A stretch of 38,307 bases of DNA from Streptomyces anandii JCM 4720 (GCF_014650655.1 NZ_BMVJ01000016.1:64090-102396), one strand, 5' to 3'; counted from the stretch's first letter, positions 23,252-31,651 are shown. Notes: generated from the letters alone by a model not told the origin. Program-made: numbers and translations.

Positions 23252-24060
23252 GCCTGCTCGCCCGCCTGTTCGGCCGCGAGGGCCTGCACTCCCTCGCCGC
23301 GCCCTACGCCCTGGACGCCCTGGAGCCCGCCGAGCGGGTGCGCTTCGAGAAGCACCTGAGGAACTGCGCGCGCTGCGAGACGGAGGTACGGGTCCTGAGC
23401 GAGGACGCGGTCCGGCTGGCCTGCTCGGCCGCCGCCCAGCCGCCCGCCGCGCTGCGCGAACGGGTGCTGGCCGCCGTACGGGCCACTCCGCAGGAGCCCG
23501 CGCCGGCGCGGGAGCACACGCCCCAACTGCCCCCGCACGTCTGGGGCACGCAGCCGCCCCCGGCGCGCGTCCGTGCGCCCCGGCAGCGCCCCCTGTTCGT
23601 CCCGTTCGCCACCGCGACCGCGGCGGCGGCCCTCGTCGTGGCCGGGCTGTTCGCCGTTCAAGCGGGGCGTACGCAGGACGAGTTGGACGCTCAGCGGGAC
23701 CGGGCGCGTGAGATCGCCCACGTTCTGTCCGCCTCCGACGCCCGCGCCACCACCGGCCAGGACGCGCGGGGCCGCCGTATCGGAGTGATCGCCTCCGCAT
23801 CCGAGGGGCGGGCCGTCGTCACCCTGAGCGGATATCCGGCCCCGCCGAGCGGCCGGGTGCGCCAGCTCTGGCTCATGCGCCCCGGCGCACAACCGCACTC
23901 CCTCGGGCTCTTCGCGGGTGACACGCCCCTGGTCGCCTCCGGTCTCGCCCGCTCCGCCACGTCACTCGCCGTCACCGTCGAACCCGACGGGGGGTCAGCT
24001 CAGCCAACTACGCAGCCAATTGTTCAACTCGCCTTGAAATCGGTCGGATTCGGAGAGTAA
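23248..24060 (+). CDS. rskA: Anti-sigma-K factor RskA-like membrane protein
   Basis: A 270-aa membrane anti-sigma factor. The cytoplasmic N-terminal part carries a zinc anti-sigma motif His36-x3-Cys40-x2-Cys43 (KHLRNCARCE). There is one membrane helix (118-138) and an extracytoplasmic RskA domain with GRVRQLWLMRP...SLGLFAG and SLAVTVEPDGGS. It should hold SigK at the membrane and release it after proteolysis triggered outside or by a redox change at the zinc site. The start ATG overlaps the sigK stop (ATGA) with GGGAGGT upstream, giving matched synthesis of the pair. Confidence 0.93.
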   Translation: MSLLARLFGREGLHSLAAPYALDALEPAERVRFEKHLRNCARCETEVRVLSEDAVRLACSAAAQPPAALRERVLAAVRATPQEPAPAREHTPQLPPHVWGTQPPPARVRAPRQRPLFVPFATATAAAALVVAGLFAVQAGRTQDELDAQRDRAREIAHVLSASDARATTGQDARGRRIGVIASASEGRAVVTLSGYPAPPSGRVRQLWLMRPGAQPHSLGLFAGDTPLVASGLARSATSLAVTVEPDGGSAQPTTQPIVQLALKSVGFGE

Positions 24061-24175
24061 TCGTCAACACCCTTACGGGGAAGGTGAATCCTGTGACCGC
24101 GATACACGAGTGCCCCCACGGGGCGATAGGGTTACTCTGCCCGGGCCGGGTGGACTCGTACGGGTGGGGAGTGAC

Positions 24176-24442
24176 ATGGAGCAGATAACAGTGCGCAGCA
24201 GGGCCAGGGTCCCTGCGATCACCTGCGGAAGCAGCGCGACCAGCTCGCGCCTCGACCGCCATCTCTCGGTGCTGTCGGGACCGGCCGTCCCGCAGCGGGA
24301 GGCGGCCGAGGCGACGTCGCTGATGCGCGAGCTGACCGCGCGTGACGCGCGCGACCGCACGGGCAGGGGCGCACGGGTCGGCCGCGTGTCGCTGTTCGCA
24401 CCGCTGCGCCGGCTGCGCCGCTCGCTGTTCGGCAGCCGCTGA
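24176..24442 (+). CDS. Small basic protein, 88 aa, unknown function
   Basis: An 88-aa protein MEQITVRSRARVPAITCG... with a basic C-terminus (PLRRLRRSLFGSR) and no membrane segment or signal peptide. A Cys-Gly-Ser-Ser near residue 18 and an EATSLMRELTARDARDR helix are the only notable features. The start is supported by GGGGAG 4-9 nt upstream of the ATG; the frame is open further upstream but without a good start. The upstream 115-bp gap contains TAGGGT, a possible -10. I do not know a function; the arginine-rich tail could bind nucleic acid or membrane lipid. Confidence 0.65.
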   Translation: MEQITVRSRARVPAITCGSSATSSRLDRHLSVLSGPAVPQREAAEATSLMRELTARDARDRTGRGARVGRVSLFAPLRRLRRSLFGSR

Positions 24443-24463
24443 GCGCTGCCGGCGCGACCCTCC

Positions 24464-24480
24464 GGCCCCCTCACCGGGCC
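24464..24480. terminator. Weak hairpin between convergent genes
   Basis: GGCCC, 7-nt loop, GGGCC in the 43-bp gap between the 88-aa gene and the CoA-transferase gene. Short stem, so only a tentative terminator. Confidence 0.3.
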
Positions 24481-24485
24481 CGCAC

Positions 24486-25694
24486 TCAGGCCACCACACC
24501 GTCCCGGCGCAGCGCTGCGATCTCCTCGTCCGTCATCCCCACGGCACGCAGCAGCGCCCCGGTGTGCTGCCCGAGCGCGGGCACGTCACCCATGCGCGGC
24601 TCCGCCCCGCCCGGCAGCGTGATCGGCGGCAGCAGCGCTCTCAGCGGCCCGGCCGGCGTCCCCACCTCCCGCCACCGCTCACGGGCCGCCAGCTGCGGGT
24701 GCTCCGCCAGCTCGTGCACGTCCCGCAGCCGTGCGCAGGCGATGCCCGCCTCCGACAGCCGGGCCATGGCCTCGTCCGCGCCCATCCCGCCCAGCGCCTT
24801 GCCGACCAGTTCGTCGGTACGGTCCCGGTGCGCGACCCGCGCCGCGTTGGTGGCGAACGCCGGGTCCGTGCCCAACTCAGGCCGTCCGAGCACCTGTTCG
24901 GCGAGCCTGCGCCACTCCCGGTCGTTCTGCACCGACAGCAGCACCCGGCCGCCGTCCGCCGTCGGGTAGGCGTCGTAGGGCGCGATCACGGCGTGCGCGA
25001 GCCCGGTGCGGGCCGGGGCGGTCCCGCCGTGCATGGCGTGGTGCAGCGGGTGCCCCATCCACTCGGCGAGCGCCTCCAGCATCGACACCTCCACCGGGCC
25101 GCCCCGCCCGGTCGTGCCCCGCCGGACCAGGGCCGCGAGCACCCCCGAGAAGGCGTACATGGCCGCCGCGACGTCCGCCGCCGGGATGCCCGCCTTCACC
25201 GGCTGCTCCGGCGTCCCGGTCACCGACACCAGCCCCGCCTCGCACTGCACGAGCATGTCGTACGCCCGCTGCCCCGCGTACGGGCCGCCCGCGCCGTACC
25301 CGGAGATGTCCACCGCGACCAGCCTCGGGTGCGCCGCGCAGAGCGTGGCCGCGTCCAGGCCGAGGCGGGCCGCCGCGCCCTGGGCGAGGTTCTGCACGAA
25401 CACGTCCGCCCCGGCGACCAGCCGCCGCACGACGGCCAGCCCGCGCGGGTCCTTGAGGTCGAGCGCGATCGACTCCTTGCCCCGGTTGCACCACACGAAG
25501 TGCGAGGCGAGCCCGGCGGCGGCGGTGTCGTAGCCGCGCGCGAAGTCGCCGCCGTCGATCCGCTCGACCTTCACCACCCGGGCCCCGAGATCGGCGAGCT
25601 GCCGGGTCGCGAACGGTGCCGAGACGGCCTGCTCGACGGCGACGACGGTGATGCCCTCCAGGGGCAGCGGGAGACCTTCCATGCCCGCGATCAT
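24486..25694 (-). CDS. CaiB/BaiF family type III CoA-transferase
   Basis: A 402-aa type III CoA-transferase or racemase-like enzyme. Family features are ITVVAVEQAVSAPFATRQLADLGARVVKVER at the start, NRGKESIALDLKDPRG (70-84), DVFVQNLAQGAAARLGLD (97-114), DISGYGAGGPY (129-139), AYDMLVQCEAGL (144-155) and KAGIPAADVAA (167-177), where Asp174 is the probable catalytic aspartate forming the CoA mixed anhydride. It moves CoA between carboxylic acids; the substrate pair is unknown. An internal ATG at 25682 (MEGLPLPLEG...) is an equally plausible start. It is a single gene with a hairpin upstream. Confidence 0.92.
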   Translation of the reverse strand: MIAGMEGLPLPLEGITVVAVEQAVSAPFATRQLADLGARVVKVERIDGGDFARGYDTAAAGLASHFVWCNRGKESIALDLKDPRGLAVVRRLVAGADVFVQNLAQGAAARLGLDAATLCAAHPRLVAVDISGYGAGGPYAGQRAYDMLVQCEAGLVSVTGTPEQPVKAGIPAADVAAAMYAFSGVLAALVRRGTTGRGGPVEVSMLEALAEWMGHPLHHAMHGGTAPARTGLAHAVIAPYDAYPTADGGRVLLSVQNDREWRRLAEQVLGRPELGTDPAFATNAARVAHRDRTDELVGKALGGMGADEAMARLSEAGIACARLRDVHELAEHPQLAARERWREVGTPAGPLRALLPPITLPGGAEPRMGDVPALGQHTGALLRAVGMTDEEIAALRRDGVVA

Positions 25695-25721
25695 GTCCCG
25701 CGACCGCCGCGTTTGTCAGCC

Positions 25722-25743
25722 CCGGCCGCGCCGCCCCGGCCGG
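25722..25743. terminator. Hairpin downstream of the exporter operon
   Basis: A perfect 7-bp stem (CCGGCCG, 8-nt loop, CGGCCGG) about 60 bases after the permease stop on the minus strand and before the CoA-transferase gene. Probable terminator of the exporter operon. Confidence 0.5.
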
Positions 25744-25804
25744 TGTGCGGAGGGCCGGCTCACGGGCTGGGGGGCGGCGAAGCCGGTCGGGGGGTTGTCA
25801 CTGG

Positions 25805-26587
25805 TCAGGGCTCGCCGCGGGTGCAGCGGTGGATGGCGAGGGGGGCGGACACCGCGAGGAGGACCGCGCACCAGGCCAGGGAGCCCGCGATCGGGTGGGC
25901 CACCGGCCAGGCGGCGCCGGTGGGGACCGGGGCGTTGCCGAAGAGGTCGCGCAGGGCGGTGGTCACCGCGCTGATCGGGTTCCACTCGGCGAGCGTGCGC
26001 AGCCACCCGGGCAGGTTGTCCGTGGGGATGTACGCGTTGGACAGCAGCGGCAGCACGAAGGTCGACGCGCCCAGCTGCCCGGCCGCCTCCTCGCTGCGGC
26101 TGAGCAGCCCGAGGAGGATCCCGATCCAGGTGCACGCGAACCGGAACAGCAGCAGCAGCCCCACCGCGCCCAGCACCCCTCCGGCCGAGCCCTCCACCCG
26201 CCAGCCCACGGCGAGCCCGGTCAGCAGCAGCGGCACCGTACCGATCGCCGTGACCACGAGGTCGGCCACCGCCTGTCCGAACGGCACGGCCGCCCGGCTC
26301 ACCGGCATGGTGCGGAAGCGGTCCATCACGCCCCGGTGCGAGTCCTGGGCGGCCTGGAACATGCCCGTCATGACGCCCCCGGCCGCGGTCGCCACCAGCA
26401 GCCCGGGCACCAGGAACGAGCGGTACTCGCGGCCGGGCGTCGCGAGCGCGCTGCCGAAGACGTAGCCGAAGAACAGCAGCATGTTGATCGGCATGACCTG
26501 GGTGAGGACCGCCATCCCCGGGCTGTTGCGGACCCGCCGCAGCTGCCGCGCGACCATCGCCGTGCCGTCGTACACGAACGCGCTCAT
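25805..26587 (-). CDS. ABC-2 type exporter permease (DrrB-like)
   Basis: A 260-aa ABC-2 membrane protein with about six membrane segments: MLLFFGYVFG, FLVPGLLVATAAGGVMTG, AVADLVVTAIGTVPLLLTGLAVG, VLGAVGLLLLFRFACTWIGILLGLL, ASTFVLPLLSNAYIPTDNLPGWL and AWCAVLLAVSAPLAI. The QAAQDSHRGVMDRFRTMPVSR stretch after the second helix is the family's coupling region. With the adjacent ATPase it forms a drug or lipid exporter similar to DrrAB. The start overlaps the ATPase stop (ATGA). Confidence 0.9.
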   Translation of the reverse strand: MSAFVYDGTAMVARQLRRVRNSPGMAVLTQVMPINMLLFFGYVFGSALATPGREYRSFLVPGLLVATAAGGVMTGMFQAAQDSHRGVMDRFRTMPVSRAAVPFGQAVADLVVTAIGTVPLLLTGLAVGWRVEGSAGGVLGAVGLLLLFRFACTWIGILLGLLSRSEEAAGQLGASTFVLPLLSNAYIPTDNLPGWLRTLAEWNPISAVTTALRDLFGNAPVPTGAAWPVAHPIAGSLAWCAVLLAVSAPLAIHRCTRGEP

Positions 26588-27540
26588 GCCGCGAGCTCCT
26601 CACTGCCACCGGGCTCCGAGGTGAGCCGCAGGAAGACGTCGTCGAGAGTGGGCGGTCTCAGGCTCGCGTCGAGCAGCGGCACGCCCGCCGCGTCGAGTTC
26701 GCGCACCAGCCGGGGAAGTGTCAGGGTCGGGTCCGTGGTGACGGCGCCGACGGCGCACCGGTCGTGGTCGAAGACCGGCTCGGCGCCCGTGAGCCGGTCG
26801 AGCACCCCGGCCGCCGCCGTCATCGCCTCGGCCCGTGCGACGACCGCCTCGGCGTGCGAGCCGACCAGCGCCTTGAGTTCGGCCGGCGACCCGGTGTGCG
26901 CGATACGGCCCCGGTCCACCAGGGCGACCTCGTCGGCGAGTTGGTCGGCCTCCTCCAGGTACTGGGTGGTCAGCACTACGGTGGTGCCCTGCTCCCGCAG
27001 CTCCCGCACGGTGTCCCAGACGCCGTTGCGGGCGGCCGGGTCGAGCCCCGTCGTCGGCTCGTCGAGGAACAGCACCCGCGGCCGCCGCAGCAGCCCGGCC
27101 GCGAGGTCGAGCCGGCGCCGCATGCCGCCCGAGTAGGTCGCCGCGCGCCGGCCGGCCGCCTCGGTGAGCCCGAACCGCTCCAGCAGCTCCTCCGTCCGCC
27201 CCGCCGCGTCCCGCACCCGGAGCAGCCGGGCGAACAGCCGCAGGTTCTGCCGCCCGGTGAGGTCGCCGTCGATCGAGGTCCGCTGCCCGGTGACGCCGAT
27301 CAGGGCGCGCACGGCCGCCGGCTCGCGGACGAGGTCGTGGCCCGCGACCCGTGCCGAGCCCGCGTCGGGCCGCAGCAGCGTCGTCAGCAGCCGTACGGCG
27401 GTGGTCTTGCCCGCCCCGTTGCGCCCCAGGACCGCGCAGACGGTGCCCTCGGCGACCGCCAGGTCCAGCCCTCGGAGGGCGTGAACCTCCCCGAACCGTT
27501 TCTCCAGACCTTCACTAAGTACAGCGTACGTAGTCGTCAT
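26584..27540 (-). CDS. ABC exporter ATP-binding protein (DrrA-like)
   Basis: A 318-aa ATPase: Walker A GRNGAGKT (39-46), signature YSGGM (136-140), Walker B LFLDEP (157-162). The switch loop reads TTQYLEEADQLAD, with Gln in place of the usual His, as in the daunorubicin exporter DrrA. The C-terminal ~90 residues, ending PPTLDDVFLRLTSE, are the DrrA-type extension. The ATG at 27540 is the start; the first codons overlap an operator, so binding there would also obstruct transcription elongation. The likely job is efflux of a hydrophobic compound, controlled by the divergent TetR gene. Confidence 0.93.
   Translation of the reverse strand: MTTTYAVLSEGLEKRFGEVHALRGLDLAVAEGTVCAVLGRNGAGKTTAVRLLTTLLRPDAGSARVAGHDLVREPAAVRALIGVTGQRTSIDGDLTGRQNLRLFARLLRVRDAAGRTEELLERFGLTEAAGRRAATYSGGMRRRLDLAAGLLRRPRVLFLDEPTTGLDPAARNGVWDTVRELREQGTTVVLTTQYLEEADQLADEVALVDRGRIAHTGSPAELKALVGSHAEAVVARAEAMTAAAGVLDRLTGAEPVFDHDRCAVGAVTTDPTLTLPRLVRELDAAGVPLLDASLRPPTLDDVFLRLTSEPGGSEELAA
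27516..27532. promoter_or_regulatory. TetR operator copy inside the exporter ATPase gene start
   Basis: TAAGTAC-AGC-GTACGTA, a 7-3-7 inverted repeat with one mismatch to the perfect copy at 27559. It covers codons 3-9 of the ATPase gene. Confidence 0.6.
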
Positions 27541-27558
27541 GACTCGACCATAGCGCAC

Positions 27559-27575
27559 TACGTACGCCGTACGTA
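27559..27575. promoter_or_regulatory. TetR operator in the divergent promoter region
   Basis: TACGTAC-GCC-GTACGTA, a perfect 7-3-7 inverted repeat between the exporter ATPase gene and the tetR gene. Its centre is 43 bp from that of the second copy, about four helical turns, so both would face the same side of the DNA. Confidence 0.72.
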
Positions 27576-27603
27576 ACTACGATGGTGGGCGAGGTGATGA
27601 TCC

Positions 27604-28317
27604 ATGGCTGGCCGAGGGGCCGAACCCGAGGTGATCTGGGCCCGTCCCGAACGGACGGGCCGGGGGCCGAAACCGGCGTACCGGCGCGGCGACATCGCGG
27701 CGGCCGCCGTGCGCCTCGCCGACGCCGGTGGCCTGGACGCCGTGTCCATGCGCCACGTGGCAGCCGAGCTCGGCTGCGGCACCATGTCGCTCTACAACTA
27801 CGTCCCCCGCAAGGAGGACCTGTACGAGCTGATGGTGGACGCCGTCAGCGGCGAGCACGAGCTGTGGGAGCCGACCGGCGACTGGCGGGCCGACATGCTC
27901 CACGTGGGCCACCAGACCCGGGCCCTCATGCGCAGGCACCCCTGGCTGCCCCGCCTGATGTCGGGGATCTACGGGTTCAGCCCCAACGCCCTGCGCTACC
28001 TCGAGCACTGCCTGGCCTGCCTGGACCCGCTCGAGGTCTCCTACGGCACCAAGATGGAACTCGTCGCCATGCTCAACGCCGTGGTGACCATGTACGTGGC
28101 CAACGAACTGGCCGTCGCCGAGCGCACCCGCTCCCTGCCCTGGTCGGAGGAGCAGGAGACCGCCGTCCGGATCGCCTACCTGGGCTCCCAGGTCGCCACC
28201 GGCGCCTATCCGCGCCTCGCGGCGTGCTTCACCGAGGGTGCCGGCCCGGTCGACCTGGAGGCGGTCTTCGAGCGGGCCCTCGGGCGGGTGCTGGACGGCT
28301 TCACGCCGCGCGGCTGA
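27604..28317 (+). CDS. TetR-family repressor with TetR_C_1-type domain
   Basis: A 237-aa regulator. The DNA-binding domain is at residues ~25-75 (RRGDIAAAAVRLADAGGLDAVSM, then HTH MRHVAAELGCGTMSLYNYVPRKEDLYELM). The C-terminal ligand domain (DWRADMLHVGHQTRALMRRHPWLPRL, YLEHCLACLDPL) is of the kind found in TetR/ActII-like drug-sensing repressors. It starts at the ATG at 27604, with GAGGTGA 5-11 nt upstream. It is divergent from the DrrAB-like exporter and two matching operators lie in or beside the gap, so it very probably represses both itself and the exporter until a ligand binds. Confidence 0.93.
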   Translation: MAGRGAEPEVIWARPERTGRGPKPAYRRGDIAAAAVRLADAGGLDAVSMRHVAAELGCGTMSLYNYVPRKEDLYELMVDAVSGEHELWEPTGDWRADMLHVGHQTRALMRRHPWLPRLMSGIYGFSPNALRYLEHCLACLDPLEVSYGTKMELVAMLNAVVTMYVANELAVAERTRSLPWSEEQETAVRIAYLGSQVATGAYPRLAACFTEGAGPVDLEAVFERALGRVLDGFTPRG

Positions 28318-28319
28318 TC

Positions 28320-28342
28320 CGGCCGCCGGTCCGCCGCGGCCG
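28320..28342. terminator. Bidirectional hairpin terminator
   Basis: A perfect 7-bp stem (CGGCCGC, 9-nt loop, GCGGCCG) fills the 25-bp gap between the convergent tetR and type ISP-like genes. Confidence 0.6.
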
Positions 28343-29512
28343 TCAGATCAGGGCGAACTGGCCCTCCGGGCCCTCCTCGTGGTGGTCCAGCACGGAGGCG
28401 GGGCGGCGGGACGCCGCCGGCACCGGGAGGACGCCCGCGGAACGCAGGTCCGCGGGGGCGATCCGGTCCGCGACCGTCAAGCGCTCCAGTCTGGGCCGCA
28501 GTTCGGCGAGGAGGGCCAGGACCGCGATCAGCTCCAGGAGCTCCGACGTCCACGCCTGGGGCCAGGTCGCCGGGCGGATCGCCGTCAGCGTGCCCGGCTC
28601 GCCCTCCGCCGTGCGGGCCGCGAACCACTGCTCCAGCACCCGTGCGCCGTCCGCCTCGAAGTCCCAGGCCTCGGGCGGCACCGGCGCGACACGGCCCTCG
28701 TCGAGGTGCAGGGTCTCCTCGTCCCGGTCGTAGCCCAGGGTCAGCGGCCGGGCCGGCAGGGGCGCGCGCACATAGGGGCGGCGGCCGCCGGGGAGCTTGG
28801 GACGGTCGCCGTCGCGGCGCATCAGCCACAGCATGCGGCGGCCCAGCTCCACGCCCTCCGCCCACACCCCCGCGTCGGCAGTCAGCGGGACGGCCGGTCC
28901 GTGCGGCCCCGGACGCGCCGAGGCCAGCGCCCAGGCCAGGACGTCGGCCGGCGCGGGAGCGTGTCCGAGGCGGGCGGCGAGGAACTCCGTCAGGCCCGGC
29001 GCCAGGTTCGGCTCCTCGCCGCCCGGACGGCGGTACAGGGGGCGGACGCGGCCCGGGCGCGCCAGGGGCAGCAGGGACGTGGCGAGGAGGGCCGGGCCCG
29101 CGGTCCCGGCGGGGGTCTCCAGCACGAAGACCTGGTGGGCGTCCGCCACCCGCCACAGCTCCGGCCTGGCCGCGTCGATCAGCCGCTGATCGGGGATCAG
29201 CCACTGCTCGTCGAACGGCGCCACCAGGACCCGTACCGGCTCCGGGCAGGGGCCCGAGGCGCGGATCAGCTTCTCCGTTCCGGCCGGCCGTCCCGGCAGC
29301 TGGCCGACCGCGGTGTACGGCGTCCGGGAGCGCGTCGGCCCGAACAGCGCCTCGCGGTCGGGCCCCTCGGCCTTCAGCAGCGCCTCCCAACGGGCCTTCA
29401 GACAGTCCGCGTCCGGCGCCACCGGCCACGCCCGGCCGAGCCGTGGCGGCGCGACGGACCACGGCATGAGGTCGCCCAGCGGCACAGCGTCGTCGTGCGT
29501 CACGCCGGGCAT
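28343..29512 (-). CDS. Type ISP restriction-enzyme C-terminal-like protein (orphan)
   Basis: A 389-aa protein that looks like the C-terminal target-recognition part of type ISP restriction-modification enzymes: TPYTAVGQLP, EPVRVLVAPFDEQWLIPDQRLIDAARPELWRVAD, VFVLETPAGT, and near the end WDFEADGARVLEQWFAARTAEG with PATWPQAWTSELLELIAVL. The nuclease, helicase and methyltransferase parts of a full type ISP enzyme (over 1500 aa) are absent, and no NPPY/NPPF or FxGxG motif is seen. It may have been recruited for another DNA- or nucleotide-related role. The start is taken at the ATG at 29512; 29527 and a GTG at 29503 are alternatives. The assignment rests on recognition of the domain pattern only. 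Confidence 0.65.
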   Translation of the reverse strand: MPGVTHDDAVPLGDLMPWSVAPPRLGRAWPVAPDADCLKARWEALLKAEGPDREALFGPTRSRTPYTAVGQLPGRPAGTEKLIRASGPCPEPVRVLVAPFDEQWLIPDQRLIDAARPELWRVADAHQVFVLETPAGTAGPALLATSLLPLARPGRVRPLYRRPGGEEPNLAPGLTEFLAARLGHAPAPADVLAWALASARPGPHGPAVPLTADAGVWAEGVELGRRMLWLMRRDGDRPKLPGGRRPYVRAPLPARPLTLGYDRDEETLHLDEGRVAPVPPEAWDFEADGARVLEQWFAARTAEGEPGTLTAIRPATWPQAWTSELLELIAVLALLAELRPRLERLTVADRIAPADLRSAGVLPVPAASRRPASVLDHHEEGPEGQFALI

Positions 29513-29536
29513 CGTACGACCTGCCACGACGGCCGG

Positions 29537-30286
29537 TCAGGTGGCGTCGAGCGTGACGGTGAAGGAGAAGCGGTCCCCGCGGTAATGGATGACCGCCACG
29601 TCCAGTGGCCGCCCCGCCGTGTCGTAGGTGACGCCCGTGTAGTGCAGGATCGGGCTGAGCAGGGGCACTTGGAGCAGCCGTGCGGTCTCCGGGTCGGCCA
29701 GCCGCGCCTCGACGGTGTCGGTGATCCGGCTGATGCCGGCGCCCACCACGTCCCGCAGCACCTTGGTCATCGGCCAGCGCACCAGGTCCTCGGGGGCTAT
29801 CCGGCCGGCCAGTTCCGGACGGACGTAGTTGCGGGCGTGGTTGGTCGGCTCACCGGTCTTCTCGTCGCTGCGCAGCCGGTGGTACGCGGCCACCTCCTCC
29901 AGATCCGGGAAGTGGTCGGCGAGTTCGGCGGGCACGGGCGCCGTGCCGTGGTCCAGCAGCTCGGTCGTCATACCGGACTGCTGGGCCACGATGGCGTCCA
30001 CCGAGCCCAGCAGCCTTACGGGAGCGCCCCGTCGGACCCCGGGCTCGATGAACGTGCCGCGCCGCCGGTGACGGGAGATCAGCCCCTCGTCCTCCAGCTC
30101 CTTCAGCGCCTGCCGCATGGTGAGCACGCTCACCCCGTAGTGCCCGGCCAGTTGCTCCTCGGTGGGCAGCCGCAGTGGGTCCCGCGGGGAGCGGCCGAGG
30201 ATCGAGGCGCGCAGCGACTGCGACACCTGGTACCACAGCGGCAGCTTGCGGTTCAGGACGATCGAATCCGGGGCGAAGGAGGTCAC
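29537..30286 (-). CDS. GntR-family regulator, HutC type (UTRA domain)
   Basis: A 249-aa regulator. The N-terminal winged HTH (PLWYQVSQSLRASIL, LPTEEQLAGHYGVSVLTMRQALKELEDEGLISRHRRRGTFI) is followed by a UTRA ligand domain (AAYHRLRSDEKTGEPTNHARNYVRPELAGRI, VEARLADPETARLLQVP, PILHYTGVTYDTAGRPLDVAVIHYRGDRFSFTV). The start is the GTG at 30286, with GGATGG shortly upstream. It lies 26 bp after hmgA on the same strand and is probably co-transcribed with it. A HutC-type regulator in this place could sense a tyrosine-degradation intermediate and control hmgA; that is inference. Confidence 0.92.
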   Translation of the reverse strand: MTSFAPDSIVLNRKLPLWYQVSQSLRASILGRSPRDPLRLPTEEQLAGHYGVSVLTMRQALKELEDEGLISRHRRRGTFIEPGVRRGAPVRLLGSVDAIVAQQSGMTTELLDHGTAPVPAELADHFPDLEEVAAYHRLRSDEKTGEPTNHARNYVRPELAGRIAPEDLVRWPMTKVLRDVVGAGISRITDTVEARLADPETARLLQVPLLSPILHYTGVTYDTAGRPLDVAVIHYRGDRFSFTVTLDAT

Positions 30287-30312
30287 GGGCCATCCGTACC
30301 GGTAGGGAATGA

Positions 30313-31629
30313 TCAGTGCAAGGGGCGGAAGTGGCGCTCGAGGCCCTGCCAGACGTCGTCGTAGCGCTGCTGGAGGTGCTCGGCGCGGGCCGCGTGCGGG
30401 GTGAGGGTCAGCGGCCAGCGCGTCTCGAACATGAACGCCAGCCCGTCGTCGACCTTCTGCGGCCGCAGCTCCGCCGCGCTCGCCCGGTCGAACGTCTCCC
30501 GGTCCGGACCGTGCGCCGACATCATGTTGTGCAGCGAGCCGCCGCCCGGGACGAAGCCCTCCGCCTTCGCGTCGTAGGCGCCCTCGATCAGGCCCATGTA
30601 CTCGCTCATCACGTTCCGGTGGAAGTACGGCGGCCGGAAGGTGTCCTCGCCCACCAGCCAGCGCGGCGCGAAGACCACGAAGTCCACGCCGGCCAGGCCC
30701 GGGGTGTCGCTCGGCGAGGTCAGCACGGTGAAGATCGACGGGTCCGGGTGGTCGTAGGAGATCGTGCCGATCACATTGAAGCGGCGCAGGTCGTAGACGT
30801 ACGGGACGTGGTTGCCGTGCCAGGCGACGACGTCGAGGGGGGAGTGGTCGTAGGTGGCGGTCCACAGGTTGCCGCAGAACTTGTTCACCACCTCCACCGG
30901 GCCGTCGGTGTCCTCGTAGGCGGCGACCGGGGCCATGAAGTCACGGGCGTTGGCGAGGCCGTTGGCGCCGATGGGGCCGAGGTCGGGCAGCCGGAAGGGG
31001 GCGCCGTAGTTCTCGCAGACGTAGCCCCTGGCCGCGTCGTCGAGCAGTTCCACCCGGAAGCGCACCCCGCGCGGGATCAGCGCCACGTGGCCGGGCTCCG
31101 CGTGCAGCAGGCCGAACTCCGTCCGCAGCAGCAGCCCGCCGCGCTCGGGGACGATCAGCAGCTCGCCGTCCGCGTCGCTGAAGACGCGCTCCATCGAGGA
31201 GTTGGCGTGATACAGGTGCACGGCCATGCCGGTGCGCTGGGTGGCGTCGCCGTTGCCGCCGAGGGTCCACAGGCCGGCCAGGAAGTCGGTGCCGGGCGCG
31301 GGCTCGGGCAGCGGGTTCCAGCGCAGGCGGTTGGGGTCGGGCACCGTCTGGTTGAACGGCGCCGTGCGCAGCGGGCCGTTGCCGCGGCGGGTGAACGCCG
31401 GGTGGGCGGCCGAGGGGCGGATGCGGTACAGCCACGAGCGGCGGTTGTACGCCCTCGGCTCGGTGAACGCCGAACCGCTCAGCTGCTCCGCGTACAGCCC
31501 GAGGGGGGCGCGTTGCGGGGAGTTGCGGCCCTCGGGCAGCGCGCCCGGAACCGCCTCGGAGCTGTGCTCGTTGCCGAAACCGGAGAGGTAGGCCAGTTTC
31601 TCGGCGGTCTTGCGTGCGTCCCCGCTCAT
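30313..31629 (-). CDS. hmgA: Homogentisate 1,2-dioxygenase
   Basis: A 438-aa enzyme that opens the ring of homogentisate to maleylacetoacetate in tyrosine/phenylalanine breakdown, using Fe(II). The full-length family sequence is present from [21 protein letters not shown] to the C-terminus. Iron ligands are read as His337, Glu343 and His373, with the same spacing (6 and 36) as the human enzyme (HRNVMSE ... MMSAHGPD). The start ATG has GGGAGCG upstream. No other pathway gene (maleylacetoacetate isomerase, fumarylacetoacetase, HPPD) lies in the window. A GntR gene follows directly. Confidence 0.97.
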   Translation of the reverse strand: MSGDARKTAEKLAYLSGFGNEHSSEAVPGALPEGRNSPQRAPLGLYAEQLSGSAFTEPRAYNRRSWLYRIRPSAAHPAFTRRGNGPLRTAPFNQTVPDPNRLRWNPLPEPAPGTDFLAGLWTLGGNGDATQRTGMAVHLYHANSSMERVFSDADGELLIVPERGGLLLRTEFGLLHAEPGHVALIPRGVRFRVELLDDAARGYVCENYGAPFRLPDLGPIGANGLANARDFMAPVAAYEDTDGPVEVVNKFCGNLWTATYDHSPLDVVAWHGNHVPYVYDLRRFNVIGTISYDHPDPSIFTVLTSPSDTPGLAGVDFVVFAPRWLVGEDTFRPPYFHRNVMSEYMGLIEGAYDAKAEGFVPGGGSLHNMMSAHGPDRETFDRASAAELRPQKVDDGLAFMFETRWPLTLTPHAARAEHLQQRYDDVWQGLERHFRPLH

Positions 31630-31651
31630 GATCGCTCCCTTGCAACCTGAT

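Noticed and set aside
21326..23800. 824-codon minus-strand frame across the DUF4331 and sigK genes
   Set aside because: It joins the wrong frames of three real genes and has no recognisable domain.
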